Made by a program: the position numbers and the translations under genes
Assembly (NCBI GenBank): GCA_037074765.1
Contig: JBAMDO010000562.1
Coordinates: forward strand, 62,001-126,000
Direction: 5' to 3'
Origin: Mansonella perstans
Lineage: Eukaryota > Nematoda > Chromadorea > Rhabditida > Onchocercidae
DNA length: 64,000 nucleotides
Notes under the pieces: model-generated
What the model was told of the DNA's origin: nothing
What the model saw: only the letters and a program-made list of their open reading frames with translations
Database searches by the model: none
Part shown: positions 14,001 to 26,120 of the stretch, piece by piece
How positions within the stretch are numbered: position 1 is the first letter of the stretch
Layout of the letters: the number at the start of each line of letters is the position of its first letter

Positions 14001-14378
14001 ATCATTTTTTGGGAATTCCTCTTCTATTTTACTAAGTTTAAATTCAAATAATTTACTCAGCACATCTGGAAGGCTGCGGAGCAAATCTTCACTATGTGTA
14101 TACCTGATTCATCTTTACTTGCACACGATTATGAAAAACCCATAATCGGTTCTCTTTTCTCTAGAATTCCTTTCTTTGTCTTATTTCATGTCTATAAAAT
14201 TTATTCTAGTTTTATGCAATACATACGCAGTGAAAATCTAGAAAATTGCAGTTATTTCGTTGCAGCTTATCTGGCGGAAGCTGTAATGGTACGCGCGGTA
14301 ACCCTCAAAGCAGATTCAGTAAGTTGTATTAAAGAAGATATACGCGGTTTCCTTATCGAATATGCGCGACAAGTTTGA
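8081..14378 (+). CDS. xpo-2: exportin-2 (CSE1/CAS), importin-alpha re-exporter
   Basis: Complete 19-exon gene, about 990 residues (human CSE1L 971). Exons: 8081-8198, 8382-8485, 8881-8968, 9164-9387, 9464-9625, 9759-9905, 10009-10142, 10235-10434, 10835-11073, 11191-11445, 11532-11687, 12259-12390, 12517-12625, 12700-12836, 12910-13059, 13157-13300, 13374-13531, 13710-13912, 14266-14378. It carries importin-alpha back to the cytoplasm with RanGTP. The importin-beta N-terminal domain is clear (PDAQIRRIAENDLK, then SAVSFKNFIKENW), followed by CSE1 signatures such as GKQDFPEEWPNL, APLTDLF, QDLPEYFE, SDIGTRRRGA, LKTDALKYIVVFRN and SKALDQHGF. Two choices are uncertain: the start of exon 11 (11487 is an in-frame alternative) and the last exon, chosen because joining 13912 to 14266 keeps phase and gives NFKAYLAEAV in line with the family C-terminus. 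Confidence 0.92.
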
Positions 14379-16727
14379 AATTTTAGAAATCCTGAGCAGT
14401 GTTATTGTTAACTCTTCTTTGTCAAGTTATTGTACCTTTGCTTTTTATACTGTGGTATTTTTTCCCCTATTTTGATCCTATTTTCTCTCCTTCTCCTTTC
14501 TCAACGCAATCTGCATTATAAAATTGGGTATACAACCGGTTGTAGGTATACAACCGAAATATACGAATCAGATCATAATAGTTTATATTTTGGCCATATA
14601 AAACGCTTACATTTTGTTTACAGTTTGGCAGTAACATTGGATCGATGAAATAAATTTGATCATATTAATGAAATGTAAAGTTGTTCATCACATTTCCATT
14701 CAAGTATATTAAGAAAGATCTCTAGAATCGCTTGGATTTGTCCTCGTCACACATAAATGTATATATCGGTTTTTTTGAAGGATGCTATTTTTTAATTGCT
14801 GCTTCAGGATTATCGGAAAAAATACATTATGAGGAGAAAGCCATTTTTTTTCCGAAATTTGATCCTTCATTCAATTTAAATTTGTTTATTTTCCCATGAA
14901 AATCCATGTTGAAGCTTGCATTCTGTAAAATGAGAACTTCCGCTCGGGGTAGCATTTCCAGTTAAAATTTCTCGATGCTGATAGTATTCCTCAAATTCGA
15001 CTAATCTCATTGTTTCATTAGCATATTGCTAGCCTTTAGACGTTTGATTAACTCTCTCGACTATTTTGGGCCTATTTTTCGTTTCACTTGGTTCTTTACA
15101 GTCTTCTTTCAGTTTTCTTTGGATTATGCGCTAAGTTATGATATATTATTAGAGATCATAGGCTACGGTAGTAACGTGATATGAATATTTCCAGCTAGCT
15201 TGTTTTTCTGCAAAAAAAAACTGAGCCTTTTCTGCAAAAAAAAACAGCCCTATTACATGATGAATATCATATCTTTCTAATACAAGCAGTTGTCACATTT
15301 CATTGAGCCTTCCCGCGCAATCACAGTATAATTTTGGAAGTTACTTTATAAGCGACCATTTTAGTTGACAATAATCATTCCTTTACATCATTGTGCATTA
15401 GCAAAAATGTTCTAAAAAAATAAATCCCACAATACATCAAAACATGTGATGAACTAATTCTTCCAATGCTATAATTTCCGTTACAACTGAATATGCTCCC
15501 CGCAATCAGTGCTAATTTAGTAGCATATTTTACACGAAATATTTTCAGTGCAAAAGTTTTACTGATTAGTTTCGTGAAACTTCTCATTATCTTTTTTGTT
15601 CACTGAACAACAATGAAATAAGGCGGACATTTGACAAATTAAATTTTCAGCGGTGGCATTAACATTGCTCGATTTTCATTTGTTATTTATGTCCTATTCA
15701 CTAAACGACACTTTTTCTCTTCTTGCAAACAATTCAAAATACTTCATTTAAAATAAAATTTATTGATTGCATAAAAAGGTTGATAGTAAAAGAATAAAAT
15801 GAATGAATAATCGTTCAAATAAAGAATGATAATAAGTGAATTTTGCCCTAACTAGCTAGCATTCATCGACAAATTACAATAAAGGTTGCACGAAATACGT
15901 TTCCCAACGAACTACAGTAAGAGTTTGTAAGAAAAAAAAACCAAATGACATGTAAAGCTTAGACACATGTTTTTTAAAGTATTGCAGGCTAATAGACAAA
16001 AAAACATTTTTAAAAGGCTTGACAAAGTTCCTCATTTGATATGAAGCAAAATAGATTCAAGTTTTAAGCTGGTTTTTAAAATTTTAATTCTACCAATAAA
16101 GGCCTCTCTATATTCCTCTTCCATTCTTTTATAAAAAATTCAATTTATCCAAATTTAGTACTCATTTATTTTTACTAAAAATTACCGATACTCATCATTC
16201 ATTTTTATTAAAGATTTTTTTATCTGAATTCCAAAAATCTATACTATTTTTAATTTATAAAATTAGCCATATTTTTTCTTTGCTGAGCTAAGCTAGTCTA
16301 AATACTGCATACTAGTAGTACTACTCATAACTACACAATTATTAGAATAAATAATTGGGAAATAAAGAATGAATATCGGAATAATTCACAGGAGATGATA
16401 GAGGCATTTCATTTCTTTTTTTGTAGAAATATGCGTTGAAAGATGTGGATTCATTAAATTAAATTAAAAGTTAAATGAATTAAGTAAACTGATTAAATGA
16501 ATTCATTAAATGAACATAAAATTAAATAAACTGTATAGGTGTTAATGGCATTATAAACTGCTGATAATGCAAAGATAGATATGTGAAACGATAAGAAATG
16601 GTATAACTTTCGGAGTACACAAAAAATGAATGTCGGAACATCGAGTTCGGTTTGTTTCTGAATTAATATTTCGATTTGGAGTTTCAGAATTCAAAAACGG
16701 GTTATTTATTCCGCCTATTTCCTTTCA
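14379..16727. other. intergenic, 2.3 kb
   Basis: AT-rich sequence with no reading frame resembling a known protein on either strand and no tRNA-like structure seen. There is a low-complexity patch of ATTAAATTAAA-type sequence around 16455-16535. Part will be the exportin-2 3' UTR and the promoter of the next gene. Confidence 0.5.
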
Positions 16728-17653
16728 ATGCTCTTTCATCGTCTATTTCCTATATTTTGTACATTTTGCTTTGTTACCGTCACCTCTCTCAACTGCTGGT
16801 ACTGTAACGGCAAGATGGTGGCGGAGGACAGCTGGATGACACCGGCCAATGGTTGCTGTAAACCAGATGTTACCGAATGCAACCACAGCTACTGCTTCGT
16901 TGCAGAGATACGAGGTTCATCACCTTTCTGGATCTCTGGATGCACCGATGATGACTTTAACGGTAATCAAGCTAATATTTATTACTCGCATCATTTTAAA
17001 CTCCTAACATTGTACATTTTTCAATAGTGATTTTTTATCTAAAATAGAATTCACGATTTCCTTCTTTTTGTTTCTTTTTTTTTTTTTTTTTTAAGCTATA
17101 TTTTCATTTGTTTGTGAAGGAGAACTAAACTTAAAACATTATACTAATGAAAACAAACTGAATTTTCGATTGTTGAAATAAAAATTCTTTTTTTATGTTA
17201 CAGTATTGCTCAAAGTCTAATTAATTCATCAAAAGTTTTGATTAAATTTTATGTTCAAATTAATAAAATTTAACATTTTTTAACATTATAGTCTCTGCTA
17301 AATCAAAAGTCTGGTCAAAAAAAAGGTACGGAATTACAACTTCACTGAATTTATAGAAATCTATAGAGGACCTGAATCAACTAAGGATTACTCATCATAT
17401 GCCTTCTAACAGATCAGTATGCTTTCTAGGTTGTGATCAGTATGATATACCGCACAACTCGATTCTCTTGCTGTGTCAGTGTCAAACTGACTTCTGCAAT
17501 CCAATCGACAAGATACCACATTGCTCTAGGGAACCATTTAATAATACTGTAATAAAATCTTCTGGAAGAATACATGATATAAAAAAAGTTGCTTGGACTA
17601 ATGAAATCAACGTACTCAGTTCAACGGTACTTCTCATATTAGCCTCAGGTTAG
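16728..17653 (+). CDS. secreted Ly-6/uPAR-like, probably GPI-anchored protein
   Basis: Small two-exon gene (16728-16962 and 17430-17653), about 152 residues. The N-terminus is a signal peptide (MLFHRLFPIFCTFCFVTVTS), directly followed by LNCWYC, the usual start of a three-finger Ly-6 domain. Cysteines then come as GCC, TEC, YC, SGC, GC, LCQC and finally DFCN, the end motif of this superfamily. A serine/threonine-rich spacer and a short hydrophobic tail (SSTVLLILASG) suggest cleavage and GPI attachment at the cell surface. Nematodes have a family of such proteins (ODR-2/HOT), some acting in neurons; whether this is one of them is inference. The intron (467 bp) could hide a further small exon, since other acceptors occur at about 17290 and 17370, but those tried led to stop codons or phase conflicts. 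Confidence 0.7.
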
Positions 17654-17770
17654 CGTACCTCAATTAATGATAGTTACCAGAATATTTCTCTAAGTATCAA
17701 AAGGTTTACCATAATGTGTATTGCATAAATATTACATATTGCATATGTATTGCAGTCTGAAATAGACTTT

Positions 17771-17830
17771 CTATAAATCATTTTCAGATAGATATATAGG
17801 CTATAAATCATTTTCAGATAGATATATAGG
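17771..17830. repeat. perfect 30-bp tandem duplication
   Basis: Two identical adjacent 30-bp copies, each starting CTATAAATCATTTTC and ending ATATATAGG, about 120 bp after the Ly-6-like stop codon. Identity suggests a recent event. Confidence 0.9.
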
Positions 17831-18601
17831 CTTGTAAGACAAATTTTATCAAATAAAACGAACTAAAAGCAATCTTTTTGTGGCAGCAATGTCGATTGGG
17901 GAGACACAATAAGAAATAATCATTTTATTTTTAGGCATGTCAGTTTGCTAATAGAAATGAAGTGATCGTCAACAAATAATAGTCTCAACTTCCTCCTATT
18001 CTCTGTCGCACGAAAACATTGTCAGGTTTCACGTAAACATCTTGTCAGGTCTCACGAAAACATTCCTTGTGCATATAAAAAATGAACCAAACCGACACAT
18101 GATTGCTTCAATGAACAGAGAGTGTGGTTCAAGGCTAGCAAAATATGCACCATCTTCACCTTTATTGGGGACATTCAATAGCCGTCTGGCTTTTTAGGAC
18201 ACTGAATAGCGAGCCATCTGGTCTAGCCTTTTGGCAACGTCAACCTTTTCCCCCTAGTCAATTGTTTATTCCTCTATACTTCATACCCGAGTGGTATTTT
18301 ACGGTGTCTTATGGTTAGATAGATTTGCAAAGAGTTGGACGTGAGGTCAACTGAGGTTCGAGAATTTTGTTCCAATAAGTAAAGGCAGGTAGGCTTTTAT
18401 AGGTTTGAGATACTGAGATATTGTTTTTATTCGTATTATATGATTAAGTCTAGACTAGTAAGATTCTTAACTTATCTTTGGATACTTATTAGTGAAAGAC
18501 TAAATTTGTTAATGTAAAATATCGTATTAATTTATATTTTTATTTTATATACTGTATGATACACATTATTAAGCATCGAATAAATTCTGTCGGTTCTTCT
18601 T

Positions 18602-18627
18602 ACACACACACACACACATACACACAT
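18602..18627. repeat. CA microsatellite
   Basis: ACACACACA run interrupted by a few T residues. Confidence 0.9.
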
Positions 18628-18656
18628 ACTATACAAGTAGAATGGAAATGCGATAT

Positions 18657-18698
18657 GTTAATGCATACGTGATCCTTGTTAATGCATACGTGATCCTT
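18657..18698. repeat. perfect 21-bp tandem duplication
   Basis: GTTAATGCATACGTGATCCT plus one T occurs twice back to back. Confidence 0.85.
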
Positions 18699-19334
18699 GT
18701 TGACTTAGAGAAATACGAGTGAATCAGAAAAATCATACCAAAAAAAATTAGAAATTGGTTAAAAAACAATGATAAACAATAGCATATGTTTTAAAAAGTG
18801 TAAAAAACATTATTGTACTAATGAGTTCATTCTAATTAATGATCAATGCAATCTTGCTAATTTCAAGGATTGTCTAACATTTTCTTACTATTTTACTATA
18901 TTGTAATCAAGAACTTTCTTTTTTAGCACTAATCTCCAATGGTCACTCGTTTTAGACATTCTGCGTCCATTCTTTTTTAGTCATTTCTGTCTTATAACTA
19001 ACTCTTATATAGTGACCGTACTATAAAGTTTACAAAATGAGAGAATGACATTTGGATATTTTACTAATGACTGTAATAATTATTTGACCAGTTACATTTA
19101 CTAGCACTATTAGACTTTGTTAATCAAAACGATTAAAATGAGGCAAGAATATGATGTGACATGATTTGATGCCTTCAGAAGGACCGAAAGAAAAAGACTT
19201 CAGAAGAACCGAAAGAATAAATGAATAAAAGGATGAAGATATATGGCGCTCTCTTTAATACGATAATCTGTTAGTTCATAACATAATATAGTGTGTTTGT
19301 TTATAGAAAACAGTGTGGAAAGAACAAAATACTT

Positions 19335-20325
19335 ATGGACGTGGATAAAAATTATTACGATATGAAAGATATATTATCGTGCAAGCAAAGTCTTAGATGT
19401 TTATTCTTAAATCCTCTTCCACGAGGTAAAATTATTTTTTAAAATTTTTTACAGCAATATCACAGATTAATAGCAATAGTTGTTAGCTTTTTTTATCATA
19501 AAATCACATTTACAGTTTCAGAAATTTTCCATTTAATTGGTCAAAGAGCGCCTGATATGGAAGGAGGTTTCTGTCGAGCAGATTTGCCACTGTTCATGAT
19601 CGGAACTTTGCCAAGTTGTAGGGTATGTTTGTTATTTGATATTGATATCTCGTAGTTTATAAAAAAGAAAACATCTATCATAAAGTGATGATGAATGTGT
19701 ACAGGTTGTACCTCCGGCCGAATTCAGTCCCGTGCAAATGCAAGTTTTGCGCGCAGCGCCAGAACATGTCGATCTGATGCATTTGAATCAGTTCTTTTTT
19801 ATCCTTTCGAAACACATTGTCAAATTAATTCCAGGTTGCTCTATATTCCTGTTTGCTATTGATATCTTTGCAGGTTTTTATCGTACTAATTTAAATATCT
19901 TATATAGAAGCATAGAACTGTCGCTTAGCTATAACGTGCCAATACTTTAAAAAGCTAACGTTTCTCCATTTTTTAATCAATATTAATTGCGGTAAAATGA
20001 GTTACTAGTTTACGAGAAAAGATTTAAGATATGTTTACATTTCCCTTTTTGGATCAGATTCCCTTTTAAGCGTACAGGTATTGTTTACGTAGTATTTCTA
20101 GATCAGGATGGGCGATCACTGGCTGAGACAGCATTGTTTTCATTTCTCCAACGTAGTGGATGGATCCTAAATTGTGCGTTGCATCAAGGTGCAAAGCCAA
20201 AAAAAATTGATTCAACCGAATTACAGCTTTATCGAGAAGCATTCAGGTGTGCATTGCAGTTCAGCCGTTGGTTCAATTCGAGGCAAGCTATTTGTCGTAA
20301 AAGAGACAATAGTCATTTAGATTAA
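19335..20325 (+). CDS. psf-3: GINS complex subunit Psf3
   Basis: Four exons (19335-19425, 19516-19622, 19705-19834, 20102-20325), about 183 residues; human GINS3 is 216. GINS binds MCM2-7 and Cdc45 to form the replicative CMG helicase in the nucleus. The N-terminus reads NYYDMKDILSC, the Psf3 pattern of a short strand followed by D-D/K-I-L. The middle has the family's VDL-H block (PEHVDLMHLNQFF), and the C-terminal helical part (TALFSFLQRSGWILNCAL, then a charged helix) matches the Psf3 core. Phases agree throughout and the start is the first ATG. The assignment rests on the overall pattern, since Psf3 has no catalytic motif. Confidence 0.8.
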
Positions 20326-21742
20326 ATCTAAGGAATCGGTCTTTCTGGTTACATATTTTTTCTTTTACGGGTTGTTGGTAATTTAGAGAATGTGATGTAG
20401 TGTAGTTAATTCTACTGCATATAGTTTAGTTTAAAATTTGAATTTCATATAATTTAGTTTAAAATTTGAATATCCTTTCTGTGCTCTAAGTGAAGCAGCA
20501 GGATATATAGTATAATCTTAGCTTTATATTTTGTTGGCTAGGCTATCTTTTCGTTGATCTCAACCGTTTGAACTACATTATATACTCTAAAATAGAAATT
20601 TATACCTTATACATTGTCTACCATTAGTGCACTACATCGTTGTATTGTTTTACTTATGAACTAAGCATTATCGCTTAGCTAGCACTTTCACTTTTTTTTA
20701 TTCCCTGGATTTTTTGTGGCGTTTTGTCACTTTAGCCTTCTCCAATTGCAGCGTAAATGTTCTTTAATTCTGGTGCTTCCTAGCTTGAATTTATCACGTT
20801 TTTGGGTTGGTTTATATGCATTTGTTGTTTTCACTTTCTCTGGAGTTCTGCATGTCAGTTGCGCTATTTCCTGACTGAATATTATTGGTACGTGTATATC
20901 CTTAAATGTTTGTATGTTTTGAGTTACATTTCTTGCAAATATTTTTTGTTTCAATCAAATTTTCCAGTCAATTTTTTATTTCAATCAAAACATTTAATTT
21001 TTGCATTTTGCTGGTTGCGTACATATTACAGTTTCTATTTCTGTGCAGAAATGAGAACTCGAATTATGTAATTTTGCTGTTGCGTAGATCGTTATATCTG
21101 GATCTCTCACTCTCATATTTTGATGTAGATATTATTTTCGTTTTTATCAAGTGAAGAAATAAAAATTTGTCTTTCTTGAGTATTCAGTGTTTAGTGGTTA
21201 TGACCATTATTTTTATTTAAATAGAATCAGAAACCAGGCAGTTTAATTGCGAGAGATGCCAATAAGTGCTATTACTATTCATAAACTTCATTTAGGTATA
21301 GTGAGTTTGGCTGAGAACACTCGAATATTTGAAATGTGAAGCTAAAAGCTGAAGAAGAAGCAATTGGCATAACATTGATTCCTCAGCCTTGATAACTGGA
21401 CGACGTATGTTTGACGTGTTTCATGTTTAAGCATGTTGATAACTTTGAAAATGTATATAAGGATTACTTAGTTTTTCATTTTAGGATGGCTTTGTTTGTA
21501 CTTGCTAACGATGCATTGTTTCTTTCTGGTTATGCATTTTTTAATCTGAATTTCGCAGTTATTTACTGTGTTGCATTTGAGTTAATTGAAGTGATAGTGC
21601 TTTATTTCTTTTTTTTCCAAAGATTTTTTCTGTGAAGGAAGCGAAAATTTTGAATGATTCATGGGGATTTTTTAATTCATATTTGATGACTGCAAACTGC
21701 GCAAATTTGAATCGTTTTAGGTGAATCAGAACTACAGTGAAG
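20326..21742. other. intergenic, 1.4 kb
   Basis: T-rich sequence. Open frames here translate into Phe/Leu/Tyr-rich strings expected from T-rich DNA. A near-perfect tandem duplication of about 28 bp (ATAATTTAGTTTAAAATTTG) lies at about 20418-20473. The end carries the probable trans-splice acceptor of the APC7 gene. Confidence 0.5.
21711..21722 (+). promoter_or_regulatory. probable spliced-leader acceptor of the APC7 gene
   Basis: TCGTTTTAG ending at 21720 lies 22 bp before the APC7 ATG and no upstream exon with a donor could be recognised. In nematodes this arrangement marks trans-splicing of a spliced leader; the SL itself is not in the window. Confidence 0.45.
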
Positions 21743-24700
21743 ATGCATTCTTTTTACGAAGATATCTGTAAGCTATTCAGTTTCGAACTTTATGATGATG
21801 TTATCACGTTTTATGAACTATCATACGCTGAGCAAGTGTTAAGTAACATCCAGGCTGCAACCGTGGTTGCAATGGTAGCTGAATCCTATTACCAGCGTGA
21901 CAATTTCATCAAAAGTCAAGAGGTGTGTTTGCTTCGTTTCTTTCTGTTGCCTTTTAAAATAAAACATGTTATTCAGTTCTTATTTCAGGCTTTTTATCGT
22001 GCGATTACGTTAACAAAGGCGATGTCAAAGCCACTTAGCAAAGATGTGGTATGTTATCCATCTCTGACGAATTACTCGGTGAAAAATAAGTTACTGACTA
22101 ATTCCAATCGCAGCATTTACTTGTCTGAATTGAATTACTTTTCAGAGATTTTCTGAAGCTGAACTCAAATATCGACTTCATCGCTGCTTGCTGAAGCAGC
22201 GTAAACGAGAGGAAGCAATGGGCGTTTTAGGTAGCATTGCCGAAGAGGAAATGACTCCAAAAGTTTGACTTTTTCATCTCTTCCTAGTGAAAGTTTCGAG
22301 TAAGCGATACCGTATTCAGTGACATTATTGAGTTACTAATATCATTATTATGCATGCATGAAAGAAAAAAAATAATTTATGAGAAAAGGAATCACAAAAA
22401 TTTTCTTATTAATAACGTGACAGACTGTATAGTTTAATTATCTTTCATTTATCGATGGAGCGAAATACAATAGAGCATACAGAGTTTCATTTAAAGTGGA
22501 AAATTGCTTCTCAGGATATTCAAAATTTTCGTAAAACTGTTTTTTTAATGGTTTTGCAAATTTTTTGGTTTTGGGAAAAATGAAGCAAACTAAAACGAAT
22601 TACGTTTTCTTATAAAAATGTCATTTTGTTATTGCCAAGTAGTAGTTGACATATGGAAGGGGCAGGATGGAAAAAATATCAGCAGTTCGAAACGGACGGG
22701 GAAAAGAGTGAATAAAAATTAAATCATAATATCAAGAACAAAACGTTGTGATATAATTTGTAAACTTATTCCGACTGTTTTTAATTTTTCTTTAATTTTA
22801 CTAAGAACAACAGCGCGGAAACCAAAAGAGATTAATACATATAAAATTTTACACTTCTTATATTTAACCTGAATAACACTGACTTAGTAATTTTGAAAAA
22901 AACTGAATTAGCTTAAAAATTTAGGATATTTTGCTTGTATATATAATTCTGTGCTCCAATGAGCAATCAAAGCCGCATATATTTATGTACAGAGATGGAT
23001 AATAAGGAATCTGGAAGCATCATCAATGCTTGGATTGAAAATATATCAGCATTTCAGGTTATATCAGCATTGGCCCGTTTGCATCATGTACCTTCGAATG
23101 ATTATACTAGTCGCGATAGGGTGAAATCGGTGGGAAATGCTATGCTGTATCATAAGTGAGCATATCTTTTTTGCCTTCGCGGAAAATATCACGAACAATA
23201 TGTATTCTCATAAAATGCTTAACAATTGTCAGAAGAAACGGAACAGCGGAAACATGCTTTTTTATGATGAAAAATGATTTTCAGAAAAGTAGTTGAATTA
23301 TGTCCAGAAGCCATCGATTCCTTGTCATGCATTGCACGATATGGACTGAAAGAAGGGGTTTGCACATCTCACCGTAATGGCACCGCTCAAGCTTGGCTTA
23401 AGGCACAAGAAGCTATTGCTGAACAAAAGTATTATGATGCAATTTCTCATCTCTCTGGTGCATCTCCAGGAAATTTAAAGTAATTTTGTTTCCCTCATCC
23501 TTACAATTCTTAATCCTTTTTAGCGCAAGCACTCTATTTAAATTTTTTATCTCCATTTATTTTGTGAAAGATGCCATAGTAGTTGCCGTATTTTAAGACA
23601 TGAAAATCCTGAATTAAGGAAGATTCTGTAATTGTACTTGAAATAACTTTCAACTTCTTATTTTTTGATTTTTTGACGAAGTTGCCAGCATTAAATTATT
23701 CACTTTCAGAATATTGATTGAATTAGGACGGTTACACTATACTATGGGGGAGAATCAGAAGGCATCTGTGTATCTGCGACGAGCACATCATCTAGATCCT
23801 AGTACATCTTACTCAATGGACATTTTGGCATTTATTTTGGCACAGGTGAATAAAGTAGATATTGTCAAAATTGCTTTGTGATTCCACTCCAGGACAAATA
23901 ACTTACCTATTTGAAATCTTAATAAACAGAAAAGTTTCAGGAACAAAATTATAAAGATTTGGAAAATTTGGCGGCAACATTGATGGACGCACAGGAAACT
24001 CCCGAAGCTTGGGTAGCATATGCGTTTCTTGCTAAATGCCAAAAAAGACACGACAAAGCATTGTATTTCACAGAAAAGGTATTTTTTTATTTTCGAACGG
24101 AAATATAAAAAAATGTTATCTTTCCTTTGCGGTAAATTTGACTTTATACTTCAAACACTTGAGGCTTGTAAGTTAGCCGATTGGCATGTACATCCAATGG
24201 CAATTTTGCTAAGAGCCCATATTCTAATGGATAAAAAGAAATTCGATGAGGCTATAGCGGAATTGCGCGATGCTCTTGTTGTCCATCCGGCGAACTATAC
24301 TCTCTATGAAGCTCTCGTACATGCATTTCTTCTTCAGGAAAAGATTCAGGAGGTTCATATTTTGATAAATTATTTACTTAATTCGAATTATCTTTATTGT
24401 TCCTGATTACATAAATTCTTCAAAACTTTTGCTTTTTTAAAAATAGTTGAAAATTGTTTTCGATTCAAAAACATCAGCTTTTTACTTCTCCATGCAATTA
24501 TGTATAAGCTTTTTTAACCATTAGTAATATTGTGACCGAATTTATACGATTTAGGCTCGAATTGTCGCTTGTACATGTCGACATATTCTTGGTCAGAATA
24601 ATGCTCGAGCACTGTACCTTTGTGCCACTTTAGCTGCTAAAGACGAATTGACAGTGAAAGATGCACAAAAACTTTTGGAAAAGGTTAGAATTGATTGGTT

Positions 24701-25732
24701 CAAACATTTGCGATATACTCAGTCGATATGTCTACAGATAATCTGATTTTCAGGCTATAGCGATATCTCCCCATTTATTAGATGCTGTATTTCTCCTTGT
24801 GGCGCTATACGATAAGACACAAAGTTACGAGAAAGCGATTACACTATTGAAGAAGCAGACTGAGGTGAGATATTACCATTTTCTGCTTGATTGTATTGCC
24901 AGGAATAAAATTTACATTTAATTGCTTGTTCATTGATGTCTTTTACTTATTGGATGAGTTTCTTTAAAACTAGTAGAGATTATTCTTTGCTATTGTTTTG
25001 TGTTTGTCGAATATTCCTTGTTGCCAGAAAGTTAATATGCTGTCCTTTACAATTTATCAAATTACTCATTACGGTTTCAGACAACAGTCAATAGCCGACT
25101 TCATCGTTTACTTGGTGATTTTCTAACTAAAACAAATCGCCCAGTTGATGCGTGCCATCAGTACAGGTTGGAAGTTGTGCAGTTTTTACAGTTATCTCAT
25201 TTTCATTCCTGTTTGTCAGTGACTTTACTCATATTGTTGTATTCATGTTTCATGTTGCTTTAAGTTCATAGTTTTATTTAAAGAGCTTTAACAGACGAGT
25301 CCGGTTTCTATTCTTTTCATATTTATGACTTTCCCAACATAAGCAGATTTATTTGAATAAAAGTTTTGTGTATCCTTTAAAATTAGAAAACGTTTGAATT
25401 TTTGAATTAGGTGTTGGGCGCCGTTCAGTTCGTTATTAGATTGATTGGATGAGTGATTAAATTTTATATCAAGGTTGAATGAAGAAGAGTTGTTACTGAA
25501 ATTAGAAGTTATTGTTATCTTCTGACAATTTTTATAAAATCAACAATACTTTGTTTGCAGATTAGCGGTTGATGGTGATGTGAGTGCAGTTCAAGCAATG
25601 GATGGATTGGAAGGAGCACCTGGAATGAATACCCCAGACATTACACCGATTATTCGCCCTGGGACACCTGGAGCACCACGACGTCGACCTGGCCAAATAT
25701 TTCTCATTGATCAGACAGACATCAGTTACTGA
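21743..25732 (+). CDS. anaphase-promoting complex subunit 7 (APC7/ANAPC7), TPR protein
   Basis: Twelve exons: 21743-21922, 21989-22048, 22146-22262, 23058-23155, 23285-23479, 23710-23845, 23941-24078, 24164-24352, 24555-24683, 24754-24864, 25081-25166, 25561-25732; about 536 residues, close to the family (565-599). APC7 is a scaffold subunit of the APC/C ubiquitin ligase that drives mitotic exit. The protein is almost all tetratricopeptide helices; typical repeats read ELGRLHYTMGENQKASVYLR, AHILMDKKKFDEAIAELRDA and LLVALYDKTQSYEKAITLLK. Order and spacing follow APC7, including AEPW/PEAWVAYAFLAK in the middle and LHRLLGDFL-V-ACHQY near the end. The C-terminus (PIIRPGTPGAPRRRPGQ) is proline-rich rather than acidic as in vertebrates. 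The 795-bp intron after exon 3 was closed by phase and by the family's K-x-x-x-x-LA-LY block; an alternative first exon at 22959 is less likely. Confidence 0.88.
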
Positions 25733-26094
25733 AAGAAACATCTAATAGCGTATGCGATTATTGTTAAGCAATTATTAAATTACACTTGCACGAGAATATC
25801 ATGAAGATGATTGTTCCGCATGTAGATATTATGCATTGTTATGCAATGTAACTGTATAGCTCATCCATCATTTCTAATGGTAAGAATTGGTGTAGTTGGA
25901 AGTAGTGGTATATTTTAGGCATTCTAAAACTCTAAATTATACTAAATTGTATCAGCTTTTTATTGGTGAAGTAGCTGATTGAGACAGTTTTAGGTTCATT
26001 ATTCATCTTTGTATCGCAAATATTTGCAATGTTTCATATGTTTGTGGTACACTTTTGTTTTTTTTTTTGTATTTTTTGTATTTTATAATTGATA

Positions 26095-26120
26095 CCACAC
26101 ACACACACAAATATATATAA
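26095..26120. repeat. CA/TA microsatellite
   Basis: ACACACACACA followed by ATATATATA. Confidence 0.85.

Larger units (their letters stand above)
17654..19334. other. intergenic with short tandem duplications
   Basis: No gene supported. It holds a perfect 30-bp tandem duplication (17771-17830), loosely repeated CACGAAAACATT/TTGTCAGG motifs at about 18008-18065, a CA microsatellite (18602-18627) and a 21-bp duplication (18657-18698). Confidence 0.5.

Noticed and set aside
15375..15587. 70-codon minus-strand frame in the 14.4-16.7 kb gap
   Set aside because: No recognisable domain or signal; length is within chance for this base composition.
20727..21154. Cluster of open frames on both strands before APC7
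   Set aside because: Translations are Phe/Tyr/Leu-rich strings from T-rich DNA with no domain pattern and no coherent splice sites.
22959..23159. Possible separate start (ATG, MSNQSR...) for the second part of APC7
   Set aside because: The TPR order of APC7 continues across the gap when exon 3 is joined to 23058, and the acceptor ATTTCAG at 23051-23057 fits the phase.
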